From assembly GCA_016744795.1 (NCBI GenBank), contig JADGDR010000001.1, positions 248,001 to 312,000 on the forward strand: a stretch of 64,000 nt of DNA, in the 5' to 3' direction. The notes below the pieces were generated by a model. The model saw only the letters and a program-made list of their open reading frames with translations, was not told the DNA's origin and did not search any database. Position 1 is the first letter of the stretch. Every line of letters starts with the position of its first letter. This DNA comes from Sulfurospirillum sp. (GTDB taxonomy: Bacteria; Campylobacterota; Campylobacteria; Campylobacterales; Sulfurospirillaceae). The position numbers and the translations under genes were made by a program. This document shows positions 56,529-64,000 of this stretch, piece by piece.

Positions 56529-58532
56529 TTAAAATCTATAAGCTAATTTAACACCAATTTCTCTACTCTCACGATATATAGTTGTGGTCCCATTAAAATA
56601 AGCATTCGTTGCATGATGTTCTTTATCAAAAAGATTGTTTGCATATAGATAAATATCATAATTCTTTTTCTCATAACCAATCTTTGTATCTACTAGTTGA
56701 TAAGCTTTTTGAGAGTATTTATTTGCACTATCAAAATATGTTTTACCATATCCACTTACATCAACTCTTGCATAATATCCGCTACCAACTCTATACTGAG
56801 TTCCTATATTAAAGTTATATTTTGGAGCAGAAGGATTGATGTTTCCACTATAATCCCCTTTTATATCTTTAAAATCATCAAATGAAGTATCATTTAACCC
56901 ACCACTTGCAAATAAAGTGATTTCATCATTTAATAATGCTTCAAATTCTATTTCAATACCTTTTGAAGTTGCACTTGCTGCATTAACTACATATGCAACC
57001 CCTGGAGTTACCATCTCTTGAACTTGCATATCATCAACATTCATATAATAGATACTTGCATTAAATTTAATAGTATCTTTAAAAAACATGCTCTTATATC
57101 CAAGTTCATAAGATATTAAATTTTCTTCATCGTAAGATTGTTTATCGCTTGCTAAGGCAAAAGGATTAAATCCCCCACTTTTATAACCTTTTGCTACTGT
57201 CACATAAGCTATACTATTCTTGTTTATATCATATTGAAGTGATACTTTTGGAGATATATTTTCCCACTCATTATCTATATATATATTTGTACCTCCAACT
57301 TCTATATCTTTTTTTTCTTTGTCATATCGTATACCACTATTTAAAGTCCATTTAGCAGTTATGGGATGTATGATATTTATAAATATTCCCATAGTTTTTG
57401 ATGTAAGATATTGTGGTTTTGAATTTGAACCAGTAGGATCCATCATAGTTTTTCGTACCAAAGATAAATCATTTTCCTCTTTATCAAAATAAATTCCACT
57501 TACAATTTTAGTATCTGATATATCTTTTTCTAGTCTTAGCTCTTGGGATAAAGTTTTAAATTTACTATTTCTATAAAAATGTACTAATGTTTTTGCAGAA
57601 ACATCACTATCAACAATGGCTTTATCATGATGTACTCTTTTTGTAGTGATTGACTTTAATTTTGTTTCATTGTCTATATCATAATCAACGCTTAAAGCAA
57701 AAGTTTCAATCGTAGGAGTAGCAGAACCTTCAATATTTGACGATACAACTATATCTTCACTTTGCCCTGCTTTTGCCCAGTCTATAGCACCATCATCGTT
57801 TTTACTTTTTGATGCTATTAAAGATATATCAAGACTGTCTGTAGGAGTATATCTCAAATTAACTTTTCCATAATTGCTCTGCTTGTTGTTTACATATTTT
57901 CCTGTTTTAGTGTGTTTGATAAAACCATCTTTTTCATTATGTTTATATGAAACACCTATATAAAACTTATCTTTAACAACTGCACCTGATGCATTAATAC
58001 CAAGCTCTCTTTTGCCATCAATTCCAATTGTGCTAAATACCTTTCCTCTTGATTCATTGTTTGGTTTTCTTGTAATTACATTGATGACACCGACTTCAGA
58101 GTTTTTACCATAAAGTGTACCTTGAGGACCTTTTAGTACTTCTATTCTTTCAATATCTTCTAATCCATCAGAAAAACCAAAACTACTCATAGTAGGTACT
58201 CCATCGACGTATAAACTAACAGGAGAAGAATAAGAGGTAATACTTGCACTAATACCTCGAATAGACGGGGAAGTTAAACCTTGTTGACCTCTATTAAAAA
58301 ACATTAAGTTCGGTGTATATTTTCCTATATCTTCTAAACTAGAAATAGATTTGTCTTCTATGGAAATTTCATCAAATACAGATAGACTAATAGGTACTTT
58401 TTGGACATCTTCCTCACTTTTTTGAGCTGTTACTGTTACCGTATCTAAACTTGCAACATTTTTAGCTAAAATATTACTAACTAAGAATACACTTAGTACT
58501 ACTGAAAGTATAATCCTTTTCGAATCTATCAT
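56529..58532 (-). CDS. TonB-dependent siderophore receptor 2, FyuA-like
   Basis: The 667-residue receptor has a signal peptide (to about residue 23), TVTVTAQK, plug motifs SIRGISAS, VDGVPTMS and IEVLKGPQGTLYGKN, and a barrel end GVKLAYRF. It is paralogous to the receptors at 32287 and 59595. It starts a three-gene operon with a methyltransferase and an MFS carrier and is divergent from an AraC-type regulator gene. Confidence 0.92.
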   Translation of the reverse strand: MIDSKRIILSVVLSVFLVSNILAKNVASLDTVTVTAQKSEEDVQKVPISLSVFDEISIEDKSISSLEDIGKYTPNLMFFNRGQQGLTSPSIRGISASITSYSSPVSLYVDGVPTMSSFGFSDGLEDIERIEVLKGPQGTLYGKNSEVGVINVITRKPNNESRGKVFSTIGIDGKRELGINASGAVVKDKFYIGVSYKHNEKDGFIKHTKTGKYVNNKQSNYGKVNLRYTPTDSLDISLIASKSKNDDGAIDWAKAGQSEDIVVSSNIEGSATPTIETFALSVDYDIDNETKLKSITTKRVHHDKAIVDSDVSAKTLVHFYRNSKFKTLSQELRLEKDISDTKIVSGIYFDKEENDLSLVRKTMMDPTGSNSKPQYLTSKTMGIFINIIHPITAKWTLNSGIRYDKEKKDIEVGGTNIYIDNEWENISPKVSLQYDINKNSIAYVTVAKGYKSGGFNPFALASDKQSYDEENLISYELGYKSMFFKDTIKFNASIYYMNVDDMQVQEMVTPGVAYVVNAASATSKGIEIEFEALLNDEITLFASGGLNDTSFDDFKDIKGDYSGNINPSAPKYNFNIGTQYRVGSGYYARVDVSGYGKTYFDSANKYSQKAYQLVDTKIGYEKKNYDIYLYANNLFDKEHHATNAYFNGTTTIYRESREIGVKLAYRF

Positions 58533-58567
58533 TATAACTATCCTTTAATCAAATTTTTATCATTTGT

Positions 58568-58641
58568 AGTATATACTTTAAAATACTGATAGTCAATATC
58601 AATATTATTCTGTATGGTTTCATTTCTATTATTAAAGGAGA
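58568..58641. promoter_or_regulatory. Composite Fur/AraC-type region between receptor 2 and its AraC regulator
   Basis: TATACT on the minus strand (58568-58573), TGATAGTCAATATCA (58587-58601, 12 of 14 Fur matches), and a degenerate pair with GGTTT at 58616 and GGAGA at 58637, 21 bp apart. The second overlaps the ribosome-binding site of the regulator. The motif differs from the other arrays, which could reflect a different regulator. Confidence 0.5.
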
Positions 58642-58644
58642 AGA

Positions 58645-59607
58645 ATGTGTAAATTACATTTAAAAGATTTACTGCAGGAATGTTTTATTTCTAAACAAAA
58701 TATTATTAAAAATAGATTTCCAAAAAATATTGGTAAAGATTATATGGAAAAAGTAAATATCCAAGATGGATTTTTGTTACTAAAAACAAACTATACCTTT
58801 AATCAACCTACACAAATAGAGTCAAGACAAAATAAGACAAAATTTGTAATAGCAATGTCTTTAAAAGGAAACTCTACTTATACAAATGAAAATGATAAAA
58901 AAATAGTTCCATTCAAAGAAGGGTTTACAACTATATCACTTTTTGAAAAAACTCAAGGTTATAGAGAATTTAAAGATAAAGAGATAGAGCAAATAAGACT
59001 TATTTTAGATGAAGATTTTTTACAAAGAAATTTAAAAAAAAGTTTATTAGAAAAGTATTTTATAAACAGTGATAAATATTTAAATCTTATACATTTTTCT
59101 CCCACTTTGATACAATCACAAATTTTAATAAAAGAGATACTAACTTGCCAATTGCAAGGAGAACTTAAAAAAATATACCTACAAAGTAAATCATTAGAAT
59201 TATTACATGTAGAACTTTCAAAACTAAACACAAAAGAGAAGAAAATCATACTAGATAATTACGATAAAGAAGCCATTCGTAAAGCAAAAGAGATTTTAAT
59301 ACAAAACATACAAAATCCACCCTCAATTGTAGAATTATCAAAACTAGTACATATAAATGAATTTAAATTAAAAGCGGGATTTAAAGAAATATTTCATACA
59401 AGCCCCTATAAATTACTCTTAAAATATAAGATGAATGAAGCAAAAATAATGCTTGAATCTGGAGAGTATAATATTAATGAAGTAGCAAATTTAATAGGTT
59501 ATAAATTTGCTAGTAACTTTACTAATGCTTTTTTTAAGAGATTTGGAATACTCCCAAAAGATTTAATGAAAAAAAAAGAATATCCACAAATTCATCAAAA
59601 TCTATAG
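58645..59607 (+). CDS. AraC-type regulator 2, divergent from receptor 2
   Basis: The 320-residue protein has a variable N-terminal domain and the C-terminal AraC helices: PPSIVELSKLVHINEFKLKAGFK, YNINEVANLIGYKFASNFTNAF and RFGILPKDLMKKKEY. It is paralogous to regulators 1 and 3. Its last 13 bases overlap the end of the convergent receptor 3 gene. Likely it responds to the ligand of receptor 2. Confidence 0.9.
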   Translation: MCKLHLKDLLQECFISKQNIIKNRFPKNIGKDYMEKVNIQDGFLLLKTNYTFNQPTQIESRQNKTKFVIAMSLKGNSTYTNENDKKIVPFKEGFTTISLFEKTQGYREFKDKEIEQIRLILDEDFLQRNLKKSLLEKYFINSDKYLNLIHFSPTLIQSQILIKEILTCQLQGELKKIYLQSKSLELLHVELSKLNTKEKKIILDNYDKEAIRKAKEILIQNIQNPPSIVELSKLVHINEFKLKAGFKEIFHTSPYKLLLKYKMNEAKIMLESGEYNINEVANLIGYKFASNFTNAFFKRFGILPKDLMKKKEYPQIHQNL

Positions 59608-61589
59608 TTAAATTTTACACCAATCTCTCTAGGATCTGATAAATAAGTATATGAACCGTTATAGTATCCTTGAACATTATGAGTTTTATCAAACAAATTT
59701 TTAGCATATAGATATATATCATAATTTGTTTGCTCATAGCCTAATTTAGCATTTACAAGTTCATAAGCCTTTTGTACATATTTATTTGTTTTATCAATAT
59801 ACATTTTCCCATAACCACTTAAGTCAGCTCTTGCATAGTATCCTTGGCTACCTCTGTATTGAGCACCTATACTGTAGTTATATTTTGGAGCGAAAGAAGC
59901 ATAGTTTCCCTCATAATCTCCATTTACATCAGAAAATTCATCGTAAGTAGTTTTGTTGTATCCAAATGCTGAAAATAAACTTATCTCATTTGTTGCTTTA
60001 TAGTTTGCTTCAAGTTCAAAACCTCTTGAAGTTGCCGTTGCTGCATTTGAAATATACCCATAAATATTATCAATAGCAGTTAGAACTTGCATATCTGATA
60101 TATCCATATAATATAAAGAAGTATTAAAAGTTAAAGTATTATCTAAAAATTGACTTTTTAAACCAATTTCATAATTCCATAGAGTTTCTTTATCATAAGA
60201 TTGTTTCCCTGTAGGTGCAAACATATAAAAACCACCACTTTTATAACCTTTTGCAATAGTAATATACGTCATGATATTTTTATTTAATTTATAATTAAAA
60301 GCTAGTTTTGGAGATATTTCACTATAAGATATATCTAGTTTTGTATTCGTTTTTTTATCAATTAGATTTTTTTTATCTTTATCATATCTTAGCCCACCTA
60401 ATACAGATAATTTATCATTTATTTTATAATTTGCATGAGTAAAAAAACCTAATGAATTATCATCTGTTTCTTTTTGGGAACCACTATTTTTCATTATTGG
60501 GTCAATAGAGTCAGTTGTAGTTCCTCCTGTTGATTCACTTTTATCTGCATATATTCCTGCTAACCAAGTTAACATATCTGTTTGAGAATTCAATTTTATC
60601 TCTTGAGATAAATTTTTATAAGTTACATCCATCAAACTATGATAATATTTTATATTACTATAATCATAATCAGCAAATCTTAAATCATGATCTTTTTTAT
60701 AGGCTGTTACTGAAGATAAACTATATTGACCTATATTATAATCTATTTTTAAAGCGTGGGATGTTGATTCTAATTTCGCAAAATCTAGCACATCGTTATT
60801 TACCTCTTTAAGATTTGTTGCAGTTGTTTTATTGACAGATAATGCCCCGTCATTTCTTTTACTTTTTGATGATATTAAAGATATTTCAAGATTATCGGTA
60901 GGGGTATATCTTAAATTTACTTTTCCATATTTATTTTCTCTATTATTGTGATCCGTGCCTAAAAAAGTATTTGTCATAAAACCATCTTTTTCATAATATC
61001 TTCCTGTTATTCCAATGTAAAATTTATCTTTTACAACTGCTCCACTTGCGTTAAGCGTATATGCTTTTTTATTGTCACTACCAAATTCAACACTTATTTT
61101 GCCTCTTGACTCATTAATTGGTTTCTTTGTGACTATGTTAATAGCTCCTGCTTCTGCATTTTTACCATAAAGAGTACCTTGAGGACCTTTTAAAATTTCT
61201 ATTCTTTCTATATTTTCTAACACAGCATCATATCCTATAGGATTTTGAGATGGAACACCATCTATATACATGCTTACAGTTGTTGAAACCATAACAGGAT
61301 CAGAATAAAGACCTCTAACAGAAGGAGATACTGTTCCCCAATCACCAGGATTGAATAAAGTAAAATTAGGAGTGTATTGTGCTACATCTTTAACAGACTT
61401 TATATTTCTATCTTCTATTTCAAACTCATCAAAAACTGTTAAAGATATAGGCACATTTTGTATATTTTCTTCAACTTTTTGTGCTGTTACTGTCACAGTA
61501 TCAAATTTGGTATCAATTTCTTGAGCATTCAAAAAACTACTAGCCACCACAGAAATCATACCTAATTTCATAATATTTTTAATATTCAT
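59595..61589 (-). CDS. TonB-dependent siderophore receptor 3, FyuA-like
   Basis: The 664-residue receptor has a signal peptide (to about residue 22), FDTVTVTAQK, plug motifs SVRGLYSDP, IDGVPSQNP, IEILKGPQGTLYGKN and a barrel end GVKFNYRF. It is close to receptor 2 and more distant from receptor 1, in the shared FLFDK and YGKMY phrases. It is a single gene divergent from AraC regulator 3 and ends convergent with regulator 2. Confidence 0.92.
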   Translation of the reverse strand: MNIKNIMKLGMISVVASSFLNAQEIDTKFDTVTVTAQKVEENIQNVPISLTVFDEFEIEDRNIKSVKDVAQYTPNFTLFNPGDWGTVSPSVRGLYSDPVMVSTTVSMYIDGVPSQNPIGYDAVLENIERIEILKGPQGTLYGKNAEAGAINIVTKKPINESRGKISVEFGSDNKKAYTLNASGAVVKDKFYIGITGRYYEKDGFMTNTFLGTDHNNRENKYGKVNLRYTPTDNLEISLISSKSKRNDGALSVNKTTATNLKEVNNDVLDFAKLESTSHALKIDYNIGQYSLSSVTAYKKDHDLRFADYDYSNIKYYHSLMDVTYKNLSQEIKLNSQTDMLTWLAGIYADKSESTGGTTTDSIDPIMKNSGSQKETDDNSLGFFTHANYKINDKLSVLGGLRYDKDKKNLIDKKTNTKLDISYSEISPKLAFNYKLNKNIMTYITIAKGYKSGGFYMFAPTGKQSYDKETLWNYEIGLKSQFLDNTLTFNTSLYYMDISDMQVLTAIDNIYGYISNAATATSRGFELEANYKATNEISLFSAFGYNKTTYDEFSDVNGDYEGNYASFAPKYNYSIGAQYRGSQGYYARADLSGYGKMYIDKTNKYVQKAYELVNAKLGYEQTNYDIYLYAKNLFDKTHNVQGYYNGSYTYLSDPREIGVKFNYRF

Positions 61590-61620
61590 ATATCCCTCAC
61601 TTTATTTAAACTTAAGGGAA

Positions 61621-61697
61621 ATTATAGTTTAATTGAAAATAATTATCAATATAGATAATACAAGTAAAGGGATTATATTTATCGCTAGGAGTATTTT
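61621..61697. promoter_or_regulatory. Composite Fur/AraC region between receptor 3 and its AraC regulator
   Basis: TATAAT on the minus strand (61621-61626), TGAAAATAATTATCA (61634-61648, 13 of 14 Fur matches), and repeats with GGATT at 61670 and GTATT at 61691, 21 bp apart. The second ends at the regulator start codon. Confidence 0.65.
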
Positions 61698-62675
61698 ATG
61701 TGTAGAAATATATCAACAAATGAATTTTGGGATAGCATGAAAGAAATTTATGTTCCTAACGGAAAACGAACCATAGGTAATATTCATATTTTAAAAGATT
61801 ATGGAAATATTAATATTAACCATTTTAATACAGGATCAGGAATTAACTATTCTTGTTTTACCGGTAATTTTAATCAGGATGTAGCTATAGAAGGGAAATG
61901 TTATAGTGATTCTTCATTTTTGAGATTTAATACTGGAAATAAAATGTCTCTTCAAGATATAAATAATAATGAAAAGATACAACTAGATATAGATAAATGT
62001 TGGCAAGGAAAAGAGTATAGCGGATATGAAGGAAAATGCCTATATACTAAAAATAAATATTATATTTGTCATTCTATACGACTAGAGGAAGAGTTGTTTA
62101 GTAGTTTAATTCAAGATAGAAGTTCACCATCTATTAGTAAAAGTGAATATTTATCTTTAAAATTTAATAATCATATCAGTATGCAGCAAAAAACTATTTT
62201 AAATAATATAATTCTATCTAATAACTTAACAGATAAATTAAAAAATATATATTTAGAATCCAAACTATTAGATTTAGTATATACAACAATTAATGAGTCA
62301 AATAAAAAAAAACAAAATAGCACAATTCATTTAAATAATGAAGATATAAAATCTTTACAAAAGGCAAATAATATCCTCTTAAACGACTTAATAAATCCTC
62401 CTTCTTTAAAAGAATTAGCTAGAATGGTCGCTACAAATGAGTTTAAATTAAAAAAAGGATTTAAACAATTATTTGGAGATACTGTTTATGGATTATTGCA
62501 AAAATACAGATTAGAAGAAGCAAAAATACTCTTAGAAAAAAATGAAATAAGTGTAGGCGAAGCTGCAAATCTTGTAGGCTACAAAAGTGTAGGACATTTT
62601 AGTAAAATTTTTAAGGAATATTTTGGTATTTTAGCTGTGCAAGTTAAGCATAATTCAAAAATAATTTATTATTAA
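61698..62675 (+). CDS. AraC-type regulator 3, divergent from receptor 3
   Basis: The 325-residue protein has an N-terminal domain not much like those of regulators 1 and 2 and a C-terminal AraC domain: PPSLKELARMVATNEFKLKKGFK, ISVGEAANLVGYKSVGHFSKIF, then FGILAVQVKHNSK. The N-terminal part contains several cysteines and a WQGKEYSGYEGKCLY stretch that is unlike the other two. It probably senses a different ligand. Confidence 0.9.
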   Translation: MCRNISTNEFWDSMKEIYVPNGKRTIGNIHILKDYGNININHFNTGSGINYSCFTGNFNQDVAIEGKCYSDSSFLRFNTGNKMSLQDINNNEKIQLDIDKCWQGKEYSGYEGKCLYTKNKYYICHSIRLEEELFSSLIQDRSSPSISKSEYLSLKFNNHISMQQKTILNNIILSNNLTDKLKNIYLESKLLDLVYTTINESNKKKQNSTIHLNNEDIKSLQKANNILLNDLINPPSLKELARMVATNEFKLKKGFKQLFGDTVYGLLQKYRLEEAKILLEKNEISVGEAANLVGYKSVGHFSKIFKEYFGILAVQVKHNSKIIYY

Positions 62676-62687
62676 ATCCTCTTAAAT

Positions 62688-64000
62688 CTAATTTTTAAAC
62701 ATACTCTTGACATATAAAAACTCATCAATATTGTCTAAAAATAGATCTACTAATTCAGGGTCAAAAGAGGTTCCTCTTTGTTCTTTAAATAAAGACAATA
62801 TCGCTTCTAGTTCCCATGCTTTTTTATATACCCTATCATGACCCAAAGCATCAAAAACATCTGCAATACTGGTTATTCTCCCATATATATGTATATTTTC
62901 GTTACTAAGGCCTCTAGGGTATCCTGTACCATTCCACTTTTCATGATGTTCATGAGCAACTATTGATGCTGCTTTTAAGATATCTCTTGTAGAGTGTTTT
63001 AACATCTCATAACCAAGCTCTGCGTGAGTTTGCATAACTACCCATTCATCTTTATCTAGTTTTCCCGGTTTATTTAATATGCTATCTGGAATTCCAACTT
63101 TTCCTATATCGTGCATAGGACTTGCTTGTTTTAAAAGTTGTGCTTCTTTTTCGTTTAATCCATACAATTTTGCTAATAAATAAGAGTACTCTGCTACTCT
63201 TTTTACATGATCACCAGTCTCTTTAGAACGCGTCTCACCAATAGCACCCATAGTATATATAACCTCTTTTTGCGTATCTTCTATCTCTTTATATAAATGA
63301 TAAATAGGCGTTACATCGTGACTTATACAAATCAACTCTTTTATATTATTGTTTTGAAATATAGGAGAAAATGTAGCATCTAAATAGCAACTTAACTTTT
63401 TATTATGACGACACTCTATTACTCCATGCCATTTTTCATTTTTTAAAATACTTTCTTTGATGTTTTCATATTGTTCTTGACTTAACAACTTTAAGTGCAC
63501 TATAGATTTGCCTAAAAACTCCTTTTCAGACAACATACTGATTTTTATCATAACATCATTTACATAAGTAATTTCACCGGACAAAGCTATGCGCATAAAT
63601 GCAGCCGAACTCTCTATTGCACCTTGATATTGTTCCATAAGATTTATATTGTTTTTTAGGTCTTTATTGCTACTAATAAGCTTTTGCTTCAATAATTTTC
63701 TATAAGCCTCTAATTCTGTAATATCGTATCTTATTGCTATATATTCTACTACCTTTCCAACATAATTTTTTATAGGAAATATATTTACATTGACTATATA
63801 TCTTTCACCGTTTTTTTTCTTATTGGTTATTTTACCTTTCCAAATTTTTCCACTTTTTATTGTTTGCCACATACCTTTAAAAACAACTTCATCCATCTCT
63901 GGAGCCCTAATTATGCTATGACTTTTATGTAAAAGCTCTTTTTTAGTATATCCTGAAATTTTTTCAAATGCACTATTTGTATATGTTATAATTCCATTTA
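62688..64000 (-). CDS. PAS-PAS-HD-GYP protein, partial (N-terminus off the right edge)
   Basis: The frame is open to base 64000 in the direction of its start, so the N-terminus is missing. An ATG at 63896 lies inside the first PAS domain (upstream codons read TNSAFEKISGYTKKELLHK) and is not the start. A second PAS lies around residues 80-190 of the visible part. The C-terminus is an HD-GYP domain with HDIGKVGIPDSIL and HHEKWNGTGYPRGL, with the GYP motif present, which predicts cyclic-di-GMP hydrolysis. It converges with AraC regulator 3. Confidence 0.9.
   Translation of the reverse strand, partial: NGIITYTNSAFEKISGYTKKELLHKSHSIIRAPEMDEVVFKGMWQTIKSGKIWKGKITNKKKNGERYIVNVNIFPIKNYVGKVVEYIAIRYDITELEAYRKLLKQKLISSNKDLKNNINLMEQYQGAIESSAAFMRIALSGEITYVNDVMIKISMLSEKEFLGKSIVHLKLLSQEQYENIKESILKNEKWHGVIECRHNKKLSCYLDATFSPIFQNNNIKELICISHDVTPIYHLYKEIEDTQKEVIYTMGAIGETRSKETGDHVKRVAEYSYLLAKLYGLNEKEAQLLKQASPMHDIGKVGIPDSILNKPGKLDKDEWVVMQTHAELGYEMLKHSTRDILKAASIVAHEHHEKWNGTGYPRGLSNENIHIYGRITSIADVFDALGHDRVYKKAWELEAILSLFKEQRGTSFDPELVDLFLDNIDEFLYVKSMFKN

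Noticed and set aside
62688-63896. The HD-GYP protein starting at 63896
   Set aside because: Codons upstream of that ATG continue a PAS domain to the window edge, so the true start lies outside.

Overview
The window looks like chromosome of a Campylobacterota (epsilonproteobacterial) bacterium, most like a Sulfurimonas-type free-living member. The DNA is AT-rich. The gene orders nusA / HP0268-family gene / miaB, gap-pgk-tpiA-fabI beside nadD-rsfS, and rpsB-tsf-ABC-fliR-acidic protein-gmk-tatA-argS are, from memory, the ones seen in Campylobacter and its relatives. The genus is an inference; the phylum is well supported. No tRNA, rRNA, CRISPR array or insertion sequence was seen.

Region 1 (1-27250) is housekeeping. 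It starts inside a type IV pilus/type II secretion-like PilM-PilN-PilO operon, then has an acyltransferase, miaB, an HP0268-family gene and nusA. A glycolytic block follows (gap, pgk, tpiA, translationally linked to fabI and a lone OppB-type permease), with a single reading frame joining NadD to RsfS, and a phosphofructokinase. Next come a secreted hydrolase, a di-heme cytochrome c peroxidase divergent from a PerR/Fur-type regulator, the argS-to-rpsB block, an EAL protein with a dead GGDEF domain, an AMMECR1 protein and a SulP transporter.

Region 2 (27258-62675) is a 35-kb iron-acquisition island. It holds two paralogous six-gene TonB energising modules in the same order (DUF3450, TtpC-like, ExbB, ExbD, TonB, TPR). 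One stands alone. The other is the tail of a ten-gene heme operon (flavodoxin, HutW, HutX, FRAP/NPDL heme receptor, then the module). There are three paralogous FyuA-like TonB-dependent receptors, each divergent from its own AraC-type regulator. There is also a YbtP/YbtQ-like pair of fused permease-ATPase transporters with two MFS carriers and MntP, a DUF4198 protein, an SO_0444-type permease, and an unusual receptor-methyltransferase-MFS operon. No siderophore synthetase is present, so the island reads as a system for using siderophores made by others.

The island is tied together by regulation. Six promoters share one layout: a -10 box, a Fur-box-like palindrome usually 7 bp upstream of it, and two direct repeats of a GGATT-type motif exactly 21 bp apart, starting 48-49 bp from the -10. 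The heme operon has only the Fur box. Two genes are decayed. The TPR gene of the first TonB module has a one-base deletion, and the AraC gene divergent from the ABC operon is reduced to its last 60 codons with an internal stop, still in the position expected for a regulator.

Region 3 (62688-64000) is an incomplete PAS/HD-GYP protein that runs off the right edge.
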